Positions 50,340 to 57,515 of a DNA stretch of 64,000 nt are shown piece by piece; position 1 is the stretch's first letter; every line of letters begins with the position of its first letter. This stretch comes from an uncultured Bacteroidota bacterium. GTDB lineage: Bacteria; Bacteroidota; Bacteroidia; Bacteroidales; P3. The translations under genes were made by a program, and so were the position numbers. The notes beneath the pieces were generated by a model, which saw only the letters and a list, made by a program, of their open reading frames with translations, did no database searches and was not told the DNA's origin. Where the stretch lies: NCBI GenBank assembly GCA_902800395.1, contig CADCEC010000006.1, forward strand, positions 1-64,000, read 5' to 3'.

Positions 50340-51482
50340 TTAGAACATGCGTATCCGCTGGGTCGAAGCAGGGATAGGATGTGTCGGATTCCCTCGGGGG
50401 AGTTGCTTGATGAAGACCTGCTGCCGCGGGCGGTCTCCCACTTGTACCCAGAAGGCGTTGGTTCCTGAAGTAGTGGTTGGGGAATAGGAATGGTCCTGCA
50501 TCCCTATGGTGAGCATGCAATGGTCGTTGCACCGCGCTGTGGCCACCAGGCGCCCTCGAGAATCGAAGACATCGACACGTTCGTCCCTAACGCCTTCCAC
50601 CACGATGTTGTTCCCCACCACCCGGATGGTCACATCGGCTTCCTCTTCCTGCAGCTCCTCGTCGGTGTCGTCGAAGGGAACGCAGTCGGCACGCTGCCCG
50701 CCACCGCGAGCGCTGTCGGGGCACCCGCAAGGTCCAGTAATGCCCGGCACAGGGATAGGCAACACCGTGTCGGCAACAGGGACGAGATGGGAAAGGGGCT
50801 CCGGCGGGATCCATGTGCGGCGTGTAACGACGGTGTCCCCTATGCTGTCGCCGACAACAGAAGGGGCAGGGGAGAGGGCGGCGGGGACACTGACAGGGAG
50901 CGTATCCTCCACCGCCGGCTCGCCGCCGCCGAAGACCCGCTGGCGCCACTGTGGCACCACAGCGATGGCGACAGTGCTGGCCACAAGCAACAAAAACAAC
51001 ACCAGCAACGCTTTGCGGGCCTTCCCCAAGGCGCGGTGCATGCGCTGATAGACAGTGTCGCGCCGGAGACCCAAGGTTTCCGCTATCTCGTCGGCACGGT
51101 AGCCCTCGATATGCAGCCGCATCAGCTGCTGCTCCTCGGGGCTGAGGGCCGCCATCAGTTCTTCAATATCCTCCTCCACAGCGCTATTGTCGGCATCGGG
51201 GATGGTCTCGGCCATCACCTCCGTCAAAGCCACCATCGGCGGCCGCTGGCTGCGGTGCAGGTGGTCGAGGGTGGTGCGTGTCATCCACCACACCCAGGCC
51301 TTCTCCTCTTTGGGGGAGACGTCCGTGCGCAGCTGGTCGAGATGCAGCCAGAGGGCGATGGAGACCTCCTGCACCAGGTCGCGGCAGCGCTCGTAGTTGC
51401 CCCGCGCCCGTACCCAGCACCCACGCCACACCATCGGGAGGTGACGCTTCAACAATTCGGTGTATCTACTTTGTCGGTCCAT
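50340..51482 (-). CDS. ECF-type sigma factor fused to membrane helix and sorting-domain-like tail
   Basis: The 380-residue protein has region 2 (YTELLKRHLPMVWRGCW to LVQEVSIALWLHLDQL), region 4 (LSPEEQQLMRLHIEGYRADEIAETLGLRRDTVYQRMHR), a membrane helix (about 158-178, LLVLFLLLVASTVAIAVVP), a Pro-rich linker with a conserved VPQWRQRVFGGGEPA start, and a C-terminal beta domain (IRVVGNNIVVEGVRDERVDVFDSRGRLVAT, FWVQVGDRPRQQVFIK) very like the sorting tails of the neighbouring BspA proteins (compare GVYIVKVGDRPARKIVV). Without a signal peptide it should stay in the inner membrane with the tail outside. It lies directly upstream of the BspA gene that shares its promoter module. Confidence 0.88.
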   Translation of the reverse strand: MDRQSRYTELLKRHLPMVWRGCWVRARGNYERCRDLVQEVSIALWLHLDQLRTDVSPKEEKAWVWWMTRTTLDHLHRSQRPPMVALTEVMAETIPDADNSAVEEDIEELMAALSPEEQQLMRLHIEGYRADEIAETLGLRRDTVYQRMHRALGKARKALLVLFLLLVASTVAIAVVPQWRQRVFGGGEPAVEDTLPVSVPAALSPAPSVVGDSIGDTVVTRRTWIPPEPLSHLVPVADTVLPIPVPGITGPCGCPDSARGGGQRADCVPFDDTDEELQEEEADVTIRVVGNNIVVEGVRDERVDVFDSRGRLVATARCNDHCMLTIGMQDHSYSPTTTSGTNAFWVQVGDRPRQQVFIKQLPRGNPTHPIPASTQRIRMF

Positions 51483-51487
51483 CTACC

Positions 51488-51521
51488 AATATAATACCCA
51501 CATTTTAGTCGAAATCTGACA
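51488..51521 (-). promoter_or_regulatory. Shared sigma-regulon module D
   Basis: On the - strand TGTCAGATTT (51512-51521), 14 bases, then GTATTATATT (51488-51497), 5 bases before the sigma ATG. The 14-base spacer bears no resemblance to those of A-C, yet both boxes and the distance are kept. Confidence 0.75.
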
Positions 51522-51606
51522 TCAAGGATAAATTTTTTTTACTTTATCTTGTAATAAAGCATTTACTTAATCATTTCCACAATATTTTCACGTTACTTCA
51601 ACGATA

Positions 51607-51665
51607 GTTCCACGATAAAATATCGTAATACAATCGTGGAACAATCGTAGAACAATCGTGGAACA
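51607..51665. repeat. 11-bp tandem repeat and inverted repeat
   Basis: Three 11-bp units CAATCGTGGAA / CAATCGTAGAA follow one another from 51631. GTTCCACGAT (51607-51616) is the perfect reverse complement of ATCGTGGAAC (51633-51642). The 244-base gap 51522-51765 otherwise holds no gene. Confidence 0.8.
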
Positions 51666-51705
51666 GCACTATAATACATTAACAAATAGGATTTTACATT
51701 GATAT

Positions 51706-51741
51706 TAAAAACAATAAGAGCCAACCGGTGGCGATTGGCTC
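51706..51741 (-). terminator. Terminator after GNAT-like gene
   Basis: GAGCCAA (51718-51724) pairs with TTGGCTC (51735-51741); on the - strand the stem is followed by TTATTGTTTTT. Confidence 0.75.
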
Positions 51742-51765
51742 ATTATATTATATAAATACATTCTA

Positions 51766-52887
51766 TTATAGGCTCTTGCCGAAGACGGCGCGCTGCATCA
51801 GGGGGGTGGTGTTGTACTGCGTCTCCCAGATTTTGACGGCCTCGTTGCCGATGATTTGGGGATTGGTGTAGGCGGTGTGGACATCGTAGCGGATGGCGGC
51901 CTCGTTCATGTCGCAGTAGTAGATGCTGTGGACACCGCGTTTCTGCCATTCGGGGAGGACTCCGTTGAGGAGGAGGTCGATGGTGTCGAAGTGGCGGAAA
52001 GCCTTGAGGATGTGGTACCATCCGAAGGGGAAGAGGCGACCGTTGGCTTTCTTGTAGGCCCCGTTGAGGTCGGGGATGGAGAGGCCGAAGCCGACAAGCT
52101 TGTCGTTTTCGTCGACGACAAACTGCACGAAGTCCATATTGACGAAGGGGAAGTATTCCTTGATATAGACGTCGATTTCCTTCTCCGTCATGGGGACAAA
52201 ATCGTAGAGGCCCTCGAAACTCTCGTTGATGGCGTGGAAGAACTGCCAGGCGTAGGGGATAAGTTCCTTGCGATGTTTTGTGCGGACGAGACGAAGATGG
52301 TATTTCTCCATGATGAGCTTGTTGAGACGTGCCACCTTGTCGGGGACAGGCTGGTTGGCCGGCATCTTGTACTGCTGCCATCTGCACTTGATCTCGTATC
52401 CGGCACGCTCAATAAACTTGATGTAGTATTCGGGGTTGTAGAGGGTGGAGATGTTCTGTCGGGCGTCGAAATTGTCGATGGCCCAGCACTCCTTGTCCAT
52501 GTCGGTGAAGCCGAAGGGACCCTCTATCTCGGTCATCCCGTTGCGCTTGCCGTATTCCACCACCTTATTGAGTAGGGCGGTGAAGACGGCGTAGTCCTCG
52601 ATGAAGTCAAACCATCCAAAGCGCACGGCTTTCTTGTTCCAATGTTCGTTGACGCTGCGGTTGATGATGGCGGCAACGCGGCCTACAATCTTTCCGTCAC
52701 GGTAGGCGAGGTAGAGCTCGCGCGAGCAGTGCTCCAACGACGGGTTCTTGTCGGTGAGGAGCTTGTATTCGTCGCTGTTCAGCGCGGGGATATAGGTGGG
52801 GACGTCTTTGAAGAGCTTGTTGGGGAAAGCAATGAACTTCCTGAGGTCGCCGCGTTTCTCTACCTTTTTGACAACGATTTCAGACAT
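51766..52887 (-). CDS. GNAT-fold acyltransferase-like protein next to serine palmitoyltransferase
   Basis: The 373-residue cytoplasmic protein has a double GNAT-like layout: an N-terminal half with REL YLAYRDGKIVGRVAAIINRSVNEHW and IEGPFGFTDMDKECW, and a C-terminal half with FVVDENDKLVGFGLSIPDLN and LLNGVLPEWQKRGVHSIYY. It begins 18 bases after the serine palmitoyltransferase stop, so the two form an operon. Bacterial ceramide synthases are reported to have a GNAT-like fold; that, with the operon context, makes an N-acylation step in sphingolipid synthesis a reasonable idea, but I cannot exclude an unrelated acetyltransferase. Confidence 0.7.
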   Translation of the reverse strand: MSEIVVKKVEKRGDLRKFIAFPNKLFKDVPTYIPALNSDEYKLLTDKNPSLEHCSRELYLAYRDGKIVGRVAAIINRSVNEHWNKKAVRFGWFDFIEDYAVFTALLNKVVEYGKRNGMTEIEGPFGFTDMDKECWAIDNFDARQNISTLYNPEYYIKFIERAGYEIKCRWQQYKMPANQPVPDKVARLNKLIMEKYHLRLVRTKHRKELIPYAWQFFHAINESFEGLYDFVPMTEKEIDVYIKEYFPFVNMDFVQFVVDENDKLVGFGLSIPDLNGAYKKANGRLFPFGWYHILKAFRHFDTIDLLLNGVLPEWQKRGVHSIYYCDMNEAAIRYDVHTAYTNPQIIGNEAVKIWETQYNTTPLMQRAVFGKSL

Positions 52888-52905
52888 GTACTCTTGTCTT
52901 AACTA

Positions 52906-54096
52906 CTATAAAACCTGATATTTCTTGAAGGATTTGTAGATCTTATCCACGGCGATGTCAATCTGCTCATGGGTATGGGTAGCCATCAGGGCGACGCGGA
53001 TGAGGGTCTCATCGCCAGGCACAGCGGGAGCGATAACGGGAGTCACGAAGACGCCGTTCTCCAGCAGGTCGTGGGTGATGGCGAAGGTCTTGGGATCGTC
53101 GCGGATGAAGAGGGGGATGATGGGGGTGGAGGTGTTGCCGATTTCGAATCCGAGGTCCTTGAAGGACTTGAAGGCATAGCGCTGATTGTCCCAGAGGGCG
53201 GCATTGCGTTCGGGCTCGCTGCGCATGATGTGGAGGGCTTCGAGTACCGAGGCGGTGCTGGCGGGAGTGATGGAAGCAGTGAAGATATAAGGCCGCACGG
53301 AGTGTTTCATCCAGTTGATGGTCTCCTTATCGGAGGCGATGAATCCGCCCACGGAGGCGAGGCTCTTGGAGAAGGTGCCCATGACGAGTTCCACATCCTT
53401 GAGCTTGCCGAAGTGGTCGCAGGTACCGCGGCCTTCGCGGCCGAAGACGCCGAGGCCGTGGGCCTCGTCGACCATCAGAGTAGCGTTGTACTTGTTGCAG
53501 ATGTCCACCATCTTGTCGACATGTGCCACGTCGCCTTCCATAGAGAAGACGCCGTCGGTGACGACGAGCTTGCAGGCCTCAAGGGGTACTTTCTGCAGCA
53601 CACGCTCCAAATCGGCCATGTCATTATGTTTATATTTCTGGGTGTTGGCGTAGGTGATGAGTTTACCTTCCATGATGGAAGCGTGGACGCGCTCGTCATA
53701 GAAGAGATAGTCGCCACGGGAGACCACATCGGGGATGACGCCGCTGTTGGCCAGGAAGCCTGCGGAGAAGAGCATGACTCCTTCCTTGCCAAGGAACTCG
53801 GCCAGTTCGTCCTGCAGTTGGATATGGATGTCGAGGGTGCCGTTGAGGAAGGGGGAACCAGCACAACCGGTACCATATTTGTCGATGGCACGCTTGGCAG
53901 CCTCCTTCAGACGGGGATCGTTTGTGAGACCGAGGTAGGAATTGGAACCGAACATAAGTACCTTTCCCTCACGTCCTTGCACGTAGACTTCGGTGTTCTG
54001 CTCAGAAGTGATGGGAGTAAAATAAGGATAAATCCCTGCAGCTTTGGCATCCTGCGGGGCTCTGTATTGCGCTAACTTTGCTTGTAACGGCTTCAT
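52906..54096 (-). CDS. spt: Serine palmitoyltransferase (alpha-oxoamine synthase family)
   Basis: The 396-residue PLP enzyme condenses serine with a fatty acyl-CoA or acyl-ACP to start sphingolipid synthesis. Features: FGSNSYLGLTNDPRL, GTGCAGSPFLNGTLDIHIQL, SAGFLANSGVIPDV, the PLP-stacking region DERVHASIMEG, DGVFSMEGDVAHVD, MVDEAHGLGVFGREGRG, and the lysine that binds PLP in GTFSKSLASVGGF. Glycine C-acetyltransferase (Kbl) and BioF are close relatives, but the N-terminal MKPLQAKLAQYRAPQDAKAAG and the lack of Kbl or biotin neighbours fit the Bacteroidota SPT. It is followed by the GNAT-like gene. Confidence 0.85.
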   Translation of the reverse strand: MKPLQAKLAQYRAPQDAKAAGIYPYFTPITSEQNTEVYVQGREGKVLMFGSNSYLGLTNDPRLKEAAKRAIDKYGTGCAGSPFLNGTLDIHIQLQDELAEFLGKEGVMLFSAGFLANSGVIPDVVSRGDYLFYDERVHASIMEGKLITYANTQKYKHNDMADLERVLQKVPLEACKLVVTDGVFSMEGDVAHVDKMVDICNKYNATLMVDEAHGLGVFGREGRGTCDHFGKLKDVELVMGTFSKSLASVGGFIASDKETINWMKHSVRPYIFTASITPASTASVLEALHIMRSEPERNAALWDNQRYAFKSFKDLGFEIGNTSTPIIPLFIRDDPKTFAITHDLLENGVFVTPVIAPAVPGDETLIRVALMATHTHEQIDIAVDKIYKSFKKYQVL

Positions 54097-54161
54097 AAAC
54101 TAAAAAATATATAATTTTAAAGTGCAAAATAACACAAAATTTCTTAAATATTAAAATAATT

Positions 54162-54896
54162 TTATGTTAAAATTGCATGCATGCGGTCTGTCAAGCGGCT
54201 TGCACCTATTCTAAAAGTCTGATTTTTAACGTAATCATCCCCCATAATTTTTTTTGCCATTTCTGCATACGCGAGGGCCTCTTCGGGGGTGGAGATGCCT
54301 CCTGCGGCCTTAAAGCCGACCCAATTTTTACCTTTTTTAACGTTTTCGTTAATGACCGTTAACATAATCTCCGCCACCTCGAGGGTGGCACCTACGCCAA
54401 TCTTGCCGGTGGAAGTCTTGATGAAGTCGGCACCGCCATCGATAGCCAGCTGTGATGCTTTTGCTATCAGGGTGGGGGAGGGGAGTTCTCCCGTTTCCAG
54501 GATGACCTTCAGGGTGCGTCCCTGGCAGGCCTCTTTCATCAGGGCCACTTCGTTGCGAACGAGGGTGTCCTCGCCTGCCAGCAAAGCCCCGCGGCTGAGC
54601 ACCATGTCAATCTCGTCGGCACCTTCTCCAATGGCATACTTCACCTCCTCTACTTTCAGCGCGATAGGCAGCTGCCCATGGGGAAAGGCACCTGCCACCG
54701 AAGCCACCTTGATTTCGCTGCCGGCAAGGGTTTTCCTCGCTACAGATACAAAACGCGGATAGACGCACACGGCTGCCACATGTCCCATCTCCATCGTATG
54801 CTTACAGAAGGTTGCCACATGTGCCTCGTTGTCGGTACCGTTGAGGGTGGTGTTGTCGATACACGAGAACACCCTACGTGCCAGTTCCTTATCCAT
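54162..54896 (-). CDS. deoC: Deoxyribose-phosphate aldolase
   Basis: DeoC splits 2-deoxyribose-5-phosphate into acetaldehyde and glyceraldehyde-3-phosphate. The TIM-barrel motifs are visible: CIDNTTLNGTD, VCVYPRFV, VASVAGAFPHGQ, DEIDMVLSRGALL, KVILETGEL, the Schiff-base lysine in DFIKTSTGKIG, and FKAAGGISTPEEAL. I use the ATG at 54896 (MDKELARR); the in-frame codon before it is GTG. It shares one base with the rpiB stop (TGATG), so the two are coupled, both serving pentose-phosphate metabolism. Confidence 0.95.
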   Translation of the reverse strand: MDKELARRVFSCIDNTTLNGTDNEAHVATFCKHTMEMGHVAAVCVYPRFVSVARKTLAGSEIKVASVAGAFPHGQLPIALKVEEVKYAIGEGADEIDMVLSRGALLAGEDTLVRNEVALMKEACQGRTLKVILETGELPSPTLIAKASQLAIDGGADFIKTSTGKIGVGATLEVAEIMLTVINENVKKGKNWVGFKAAGGISTPEEALAYAEMAKKIMGDDYVKNQTFRIGASRLTDRMHAILT

Positions 54897-55336
54897 CACA
54901 GCAGTTGGCTTATCTTTTCCACACGGCGGGTATGACGGCCTCCCTCAAATTCCGTGCCAAGATATTCGTCGACAATCTGCATGGCCGTCTCCTCGCTGAT
55001 GAAGCGGGCGGGCATGGAGATGCAGTTGCAGTCGTTGTGCTGGCGGCCTAAGTGGGCGATCTCGGGTGTCCAGCAGAGGGCGCAGCGCACATGGGGATAT
55101 TTGTTTACCGTCATCTGCACACCGTTGCCACTGCCACAAATCACGATGCCACGTTTGTATTCACCCTTCTCGAGGGCCGATCCTACCTGATGGGCGAAAT
55201 CGGGATAGTCACAACTGTCGGTGCTATGGGTTCCGAAATCCTTCACCTGAAAGCCTTTTTCTTTCAGATGTTCAATGACTTTCAACTTTAATTCATAGCC
55301 AGCATGGTCGCAGGCTATAGGAATAATTTCTTGCAT
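54896..55336 (-). CDS. rpiB: Ribose-5-phosphate isomerase B
   Basis: RpiB interconverts ribose-5-phosphate and ribulose-5-phosphate. The 146-residue protein has the RpiB/LacA signatures: IACDHAGYELKLKVIEHLKEKG, DFGTHSTDSCDYPDFAHQVG, the catalytic cysteine and loop in GIVICGSGNGVQMTVNKYPHVRCALCW, and ARQHND-like GRQHNDCNCISMPARFI. It is the first gene left of the AT-rich candidate origin and is transcribed away from it. TATTTTTG on the - strand at 55368-55375 is a plausible -7 box. Confidence 0.96.
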   Translation of the reverse strand: MQEIIPIACDHAGYELKLKVIEHLKEKGFQVKDFGTHSTDSCDYPDFAHQVGSALEKGEYKRGIVICGSGNGVQMTVNKYPHVRCALCWTPEIAHLGRQHNDCNCISMPARFISEETAMQIVDEYLGTEFEGGRHTRRVEKISQLL

Positions 55337-55375
55337 TTTCGTCGTTGTTTATATTTTTTTCTGACTGCAAAAATA

Positions 55376-55850
55376 CGACAAAAACAGAAGTCGCTGTGAA
55401 TGAACGGATGTAAATTATCAACATTTTATTACCGATTATGGCAAAAATAAGAGTATCAGAGAGGAACAAAATATCAACAAAGAAAAGTTAAAATCGATGT
55501 TAATTGTGGAGAATTACAATGTTGAAAAAAATTTCTGTTGTCTGAAATGTTGAAAAACCCTCATTTTTCAATCCTTTTTCAACACCTATTTCTCATCCTA
55601 AATGAAATCAAGTTTCTAAACAAAAAGCTGTTCAAACAGAATATCAACAGACTGTTTAAAAATCACCAATTTCATTATTCTGTAAGGAAAAAAGATGTGT
55701 AAAACCTGTGCAAAGAAAAATAATAACTTCTATGTCAAAAAGACACTTACAAAGTTATTCACCAAATGAACAAGCAAAAGAAAAAATAAAAATTAAAATA
55801 AAGAAAAGAAGAAATTTTTTAATGGAGCCTGATTTATGGAATTTTTTGTG
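55376..55850. other. Candidate chromosomal replication origin (oriC-like AT-rich region)
   Basis: No gene is present over almost 500 bases. DnaA-box-like nonamers occur at 55415-55423 (TTATCAACA), 55471-55479 and 55641-55649 (ATATCAACA), 55520-55528 and 55548-55556 (TGTTGAAAA, i.e. TTTTCAACA on -), 55576-55584 (TTTTCAACA), 55696-55704 (TTTTACACA on -) and 55755-55763 (TTATTCACC). The right half (55760-55830) is nearly pure A/T on one strand and could be the unwinding element. Genes on each side are transcribed outward. None of the boxes is a perfect TTATCCACA, and no dnaA gene is in view. Confidence 0.5.
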
Positions 55851-55858
55851 TATTTTTG
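55851..55858 (+). promoter_or_regulatory. Putative -7 box for the small ORF and nadA
   Basis: TATTTTTG fits the TAnnTTTG consensus and is 30 bases before the 23-codon ORF and 105 bases before nadA. Confidence 0.55.
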
Positions 55859-55888
55859 CAAATTGATTTAAAACCTAAAAAATAAGAG

Positions 55889-55960
55889 ATGGTTAGTTTC
55901 TTATTAATTTTTACAGCTTTATTTGCCTTTATTTTAGGTGATTTATCAAATATAGGTTGA
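55889..55960 (+). CDS. Small hydrophobic ORF upstream of nadA
   Basis: A 23-codon frame (MVSFLLIFTALFAFILGDL and four more residues) lies immediately behind a good -7 box and ends three bases before the nadA ATG. The product would be one membrane helix. It could be a real micro-protein, a leader peptide controlling nadA, or a chance frame. Its position, proper ATG and hydrophobic pattern favour translation, but there is no independent support. Confidence 0.35.
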   Translation: MVSFLLIFTALFAFILGDLSNIG

Positions 55961-55963
55961 TAT

Positions 55964-56911
55964 ATGAACGATACTGAACTCAAGCAGGAAATCCTGCGAC
56001 TGAAGAAAGAAAAGAACGCCGTCATTTTGGGACATTACTATCAGCGGCACGAGATACAGGAACTCTCCGACTATGTGGGAGACAGTTTGGCACTGGCACA
56101 GAAAGCACAGGAAGCAACTGCCGACATTATTGTCTTCTGCGGTGTTCATTTCATGGCAGAAACGGCAAAAATCCTCAATCCCAGTCGTAAGGTGCTGTTG
56201 CCAGACATGGAGGCCAGTTGCTCGCTAGCCGAGAGCTGTAAGGGTGAGGACTTTGCCAAATTCAAGGCCGAGCATCCCGACCACATGGTCATCAGTTATG
56301 TCAACTGTTCAGCCGAGATCAAGGCCCTCAGTGACCTCATCTGCACTTCCGGAAATGCCGAGAAATTGGTGCGATCGCTGCCTGAGGACCAGAAAATAAT
56401 CTTCGCTCCCGACAAGAACCTCGGCGGTTATATCAACCAGGTCACAGGACGCCAGATGGTGCTCTGGAACGGCGTCTGCACTGTCCACGATGCCATGCAG
56501 GCCGAGGCTGTGATACAGCTCAAGGCCGAGCATCCCGACGCTCCCGTCATTGCCCATCCTGAATGCAACCCTGCGCTCCTCAACGTAGCCGACTTCGTGG
56601 GATCTACCAAGGCCATGCTCAACTACATCAAGGCCAGCGACGCCAAGAAATTCATCGTGGCCACCGAGACGGGCATCCTCTACGAGATGAAGAAGGAAAA
56701 CCCCGGCAAGGAGTTCATCACTTTGCGCGACAACAAGAGCTGCGCCTGTGACGACTGCGCCTACATGAAGCTCAACACGCTCGAGAAACTCTACCGATGC
56801 CTCCGCGACGAGCAGCCCGAGATTCTTATGAGCCCCGAGAAGATTGAGGCTGCCAAGCGTCCCATCGTCCGTATGCTCGACATGAGCCGCCAGCTAGGCA
56901 TCATCAAATAG
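55964..56911 (+). CDS. nadA: Quinolinate synthase
   Basis: NadA condenses iminoaspartate with dihydroxyacetone phosphate to quinolinate in NAD biosynthesis, using a [4Fe-4S] cluster. The 315-residue protein shows AVILGHYYQRHEIQELSDYVGDS, IVFCGVHFMAETAKIL, the cluster cysteines in PDMEASCSLAESC, HPECNPALL and SCACDDCAYMKLNTLEKLYRCL, and PDKNLGGYI. The ligands and length match the family. No nadB or nadC is adjacent in this window. The next gene starts 7 bases after its stop. Confidence 0.97.
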   Translation: MNDTELKQEILRLKKEKNAVILGHYYQRHEIQELSDYVGDSLALAQKAQEATADIIVFCGVHFMAETAKILNPSRKVLLPDMEASCSLAESCKGEDFAKFKAEHPDHMVISYVNCSAEIKALSDLICTSGNAEKLVRSLPEDQKIIFAPDKNLGGYINQVTGRQMVLWNGVCTVHDAMQAEAVIQLKAEHPDAPVIAHPECNPALLNVADFVGSTKAMLNYIKASDAKKFIVATETGILYEMKKENPGKEFITLRDNKSCACDDCAYMKLNTLEKLYRCLRDEQPEILMSPEKIEAAKRPIVRMLDMSRQLGIIK

Positions 56912-56918
56912 CGAATAG

Positions 56919-57515
56919 ATGAAAAAAAAGAAGAAAGAAGAGCCGCTTCCACAGTTTGAGGGTTACGAACCGGAACAGAAAACCATCGGTATGCTTGCTG
57001 CCAACCTATGGGCGGTGCTTTTAATGGTGGTTGCTATAGTGGTTGGATGGTTTGCTTTAACAGGATTATACCCCTCTTTTTCCTTCGATATGGACGACCC
57101 AATGCTGATGGCCAAGAACTGTATGTGGTTTTGTATTTTGATGCTGTTAGGTATTGTGGTTCATGAACTGGTGCATGGTTTTACTTGGCTTCTTCTGTTG
57201 CACAAAGGTTTCAGCCATCTTTCCTTCGGCCTTATGGCCGGGGGAGGGTTCTACTGCCATATTGATGTGCCGATGGCAAAGAAGCCCTATGTCATAAGTG
57301 CCTTGATGCCGTTGTTGCTGGTGGGATTGGTTCCGTGGGTGTCAGGTATTGTTACAGGAAGTCTTCTATGGATGTTGGTGGGAGGAATTTTTATTGGAGC
57401 GGCTACAGGCGACCTGATGATTGTAAAGGCCATCCATAATGAACCTGCCGACACGCTGATTTACGATCATCCCACCTTGCCTGGCTGCTATGTCTACCAT
57501 CGGAAAGCAGAGTGA
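56919..57515 (+). CDS. DUF3267 putative membrane zinc metalloprotease
   Basis: The 198-residue protein has about four membrane segments (residues 27-48, 66-90, 120-143 and 146-166). The HELVHGFTW motif (about residues 83-91) in the second helix fits the HExxH zinc signature of the DUF3267 family, which is distantly related to site-2 proteases; GFSHLSFGLMAGGGFYCHIDVPM follows. The substrate is unknown. Its stop shares a base with the ATG of the RAYT gene (TGATG), and nadA is 7 bases upstream, so four or more genes appear to be one transcript. Confidence 0.8.
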   Translation: MKKKKKEEPLPQFEGYEPEQKTIGMLAANLWAVLLMVVAIVVGWFALTGLYPSFSFDMDDPMLMAKNCMWFCILMLLGIVVHELVHGFTWLLLLHKGFSHLSFGLMAGGGFYCHIDVPMAKKPYVISALMPLLLVGLVPWVSGIVTGSLLWMLVGGIFIGAATGDLMIVKAIHNEPADTLIYDHPTLPGCYVYHRKAE

